A stretch of 64,000 nt of DNA from Sandaracinaceae bacterium. Lineage in GTDB: Bacteria; Myxococcota_A; Polyangia; Polyangiales; Houyiibacteriaceae. Every line of letters starts with the position of its first letter. Position 1 is the first letter of the stretch. Positions 63,242 to 64,000 of the stretch are shown in pieces. Below the pieces are notes generated by a model, which worked only from the letters and a program-made list of their open reading frames with translations, had not been told where the DNA came from and ran no database searches. A program made the position numbers and the translations under genes. The DNA lies in assembly GCA_020633055.1 (NCBI GenBank), contig JACKEJ010000008.1, forward strand, positions 124,001 to 188,000, given 5' to 3'.

Positions 63242-64000
63242 ATGCGCGTCATCGTCACAGGGGGAGCAGGTTTCATCGGCAGCCACGTCGCGGACGCGTT
63301 GCTCGCGCGTGGACACGAGGTGTGCGTCGTCGACGACCTCAGCTCGGGGCGGCGCGAGAACGTGCCACAGGCAGCCCGCTTCGACGAGCTGGACATCCGC
63401 GACACGGACGGAGTGCAGCGCTGCGTGGCCGCGTTTCGACCCGACGTGATCTGCCACCAGGCCGCGCAGACCAGTGTGAGCGTCAGCACGCGCGAGCCGC
63501 TGCGCGATGCGGCCATCAACATCCTGGGCAGCCTCAACGTGCTCGGCGCCGCCCGGCAGCACGACGTCGGGCGGCTGGTGTTCGCCAGCACGGGCGGGGC
63601 GATCTACGGCGAGGTGGAGGCGCCCACCCTCGCCGAGACCAGCTGGGGACCCAAGCCCGTGAGCCCCTACGCGTGCTCCAAGTTCGCGTTCGAGAACTAT
63701 CTGCATGGGGCGCGCGTGGAGTACGGCTTCGAGTCCACCATCCTGCGTTACGCCAACGTGTACGGACCGCGTCAGGACCCCCATGGGGAGGCGGGTGTGG
63801 TGGCCATCTTCTGCGAACGCCTGAGCACGGGGCAGCCGCTGCGCGTCAACGCGAAGCTCGAGACGGGCGACCGCGGCTGCGTGCGCGACTACGTCTACGT
63901 CTCGAACGTCGTCGAGGCCAACGTGCGCGCCGTGGAGGGACGGCTGAAGGCTCCCGTGCACAACGTGGGGACCGGCGCCGAGTGCGACACGCAGACGCTG
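63242..64000 (+). CDS. NAD-dependent nucleotide-sugar epimerase (UDP-glucose 4-epimerase-like), 3' end outside window
   Basis: The first 253 codons of an extended SDR epimerase. NAD loop MRVIVTGGAGFIGSHVADAL, EVCVVDDLSSGRREN, CHQAAQTSVSVSTREPL, catalytic Ser-Tyr-Lys in FASTGGAIYGE and SPYACSKFAFENYLHG (YxxxK), then LRYANVYGPRQDPHGEAGVV. This pattern is GalE-like, used for exopolysaccharide or LPS sugars. The frame is open to the right edge. Confidence 0.93.
   Translation, partial: MRVIVTGGAGFIGSHVADALLARGHEVCVVDDLSSGRRENVPQAARFDELDIRDTDGVQRCVAAFRPDVICHQAAQTSVSVSTREPLRDAAINILGSLNVLGAARQHDVGRLVFASTGGAIYGEVEAPTLAETSWGPKPVSPYACSKFAFENYLHGARVEYGFESTILRYANVYGPRQDPHGEAGVVAIFCERLSTGQPLRVNAKLETGDRGCVRDYVYVSNVVEANVRAVEGRLKAPVHNVGTGAECDTQTL

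Overview
The window is very GC-rich, uses GTG starts freely and carries many lipoproteins with Cys-rich or beta-propeller repeats, plus FRG, DUF2914, STAS-like and GFA-type proteins. This points to a large-genome myxobacterium (Myxococcota, Polyangia, Sandaracinus-like). That placement is an inference from gene content; no rRNA or tRNA gene was seen.

Layout. (1) 1-4.4 kb: ADP-ribosylglycohydrolase (cut by the window edge), an antitoxin with a broken toxin, a zinc-ribbon membrane protein, an alpha/beta hydrolase and an Rpn/YhgA-like nuclease. (2) 4.5-23.1 kb: an insertion-sequence island. It has three same-orientation copies of one IS110-family element (copies at 4535, 13453 and 21765), a truncated IS91, a complete IS21, an IS66 fragment, a complete IS3 with an A7 frameshift site, and a 2.3-kb DDE element inserted inside the second IS110 with a 5-bp target duplication. 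Trapped among these are a DUF429 protein, a small zinc-ribbon protein, an FRG-domain fragment, the tail of a sensor-type protein and a 1298-residue Cys-rich/beta-propeller lipoprotein. (3) 23.8-32.1 kb: an orphan divergent EF-Tu, PPK2, a condensation-type acyltransferase, a repeat lipoprotein, a metal-dependent hydrolase and an Smr protein. (4) 32.1-37.8 kb: a lipoprotein, an HsdR-N-type nuclease-like protein, a DEDDh exonuclease, a small membrane protein, a GFA protein and a frameshifted SDR pseudogene. (5) 37.8-42.3 kb: TetR with a 48-bp dyad operator, leuA preceded by a Leu-rich leader peptide and terminator-like hairpin (apparent attenuation), and a LysR/methyltransferase divergent pair. 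(6) 42.5-53.6 kb: a DUF2914 lipoprotein, an ECF sigma factor with a long Pro-rich tail divergent from a conserved hypothetical gene, membrane and lipoprotein genes, STAS-like proteins, a methyltransferase and glmS. (7) 53.7-64 kb: a two-component pair, a GntR regulator with a palindrome touching its start codon, a GH29 fucosidase, an operon of flavin/2Fe-2S reductase, MerR regulator and ferritin-like diiron protein, and the start of a nucleotide-sugar epimerase.

Most unusual items: the leaderless-looking leuA attenuation leader; the nested IS110 with shared 3' flanks that could hold its guide RNA; the self-contained diiron-oxidase operon; and several well-formed dyad operators (37773-37820, 55977-55999, 30715-30763, 62345-62371).
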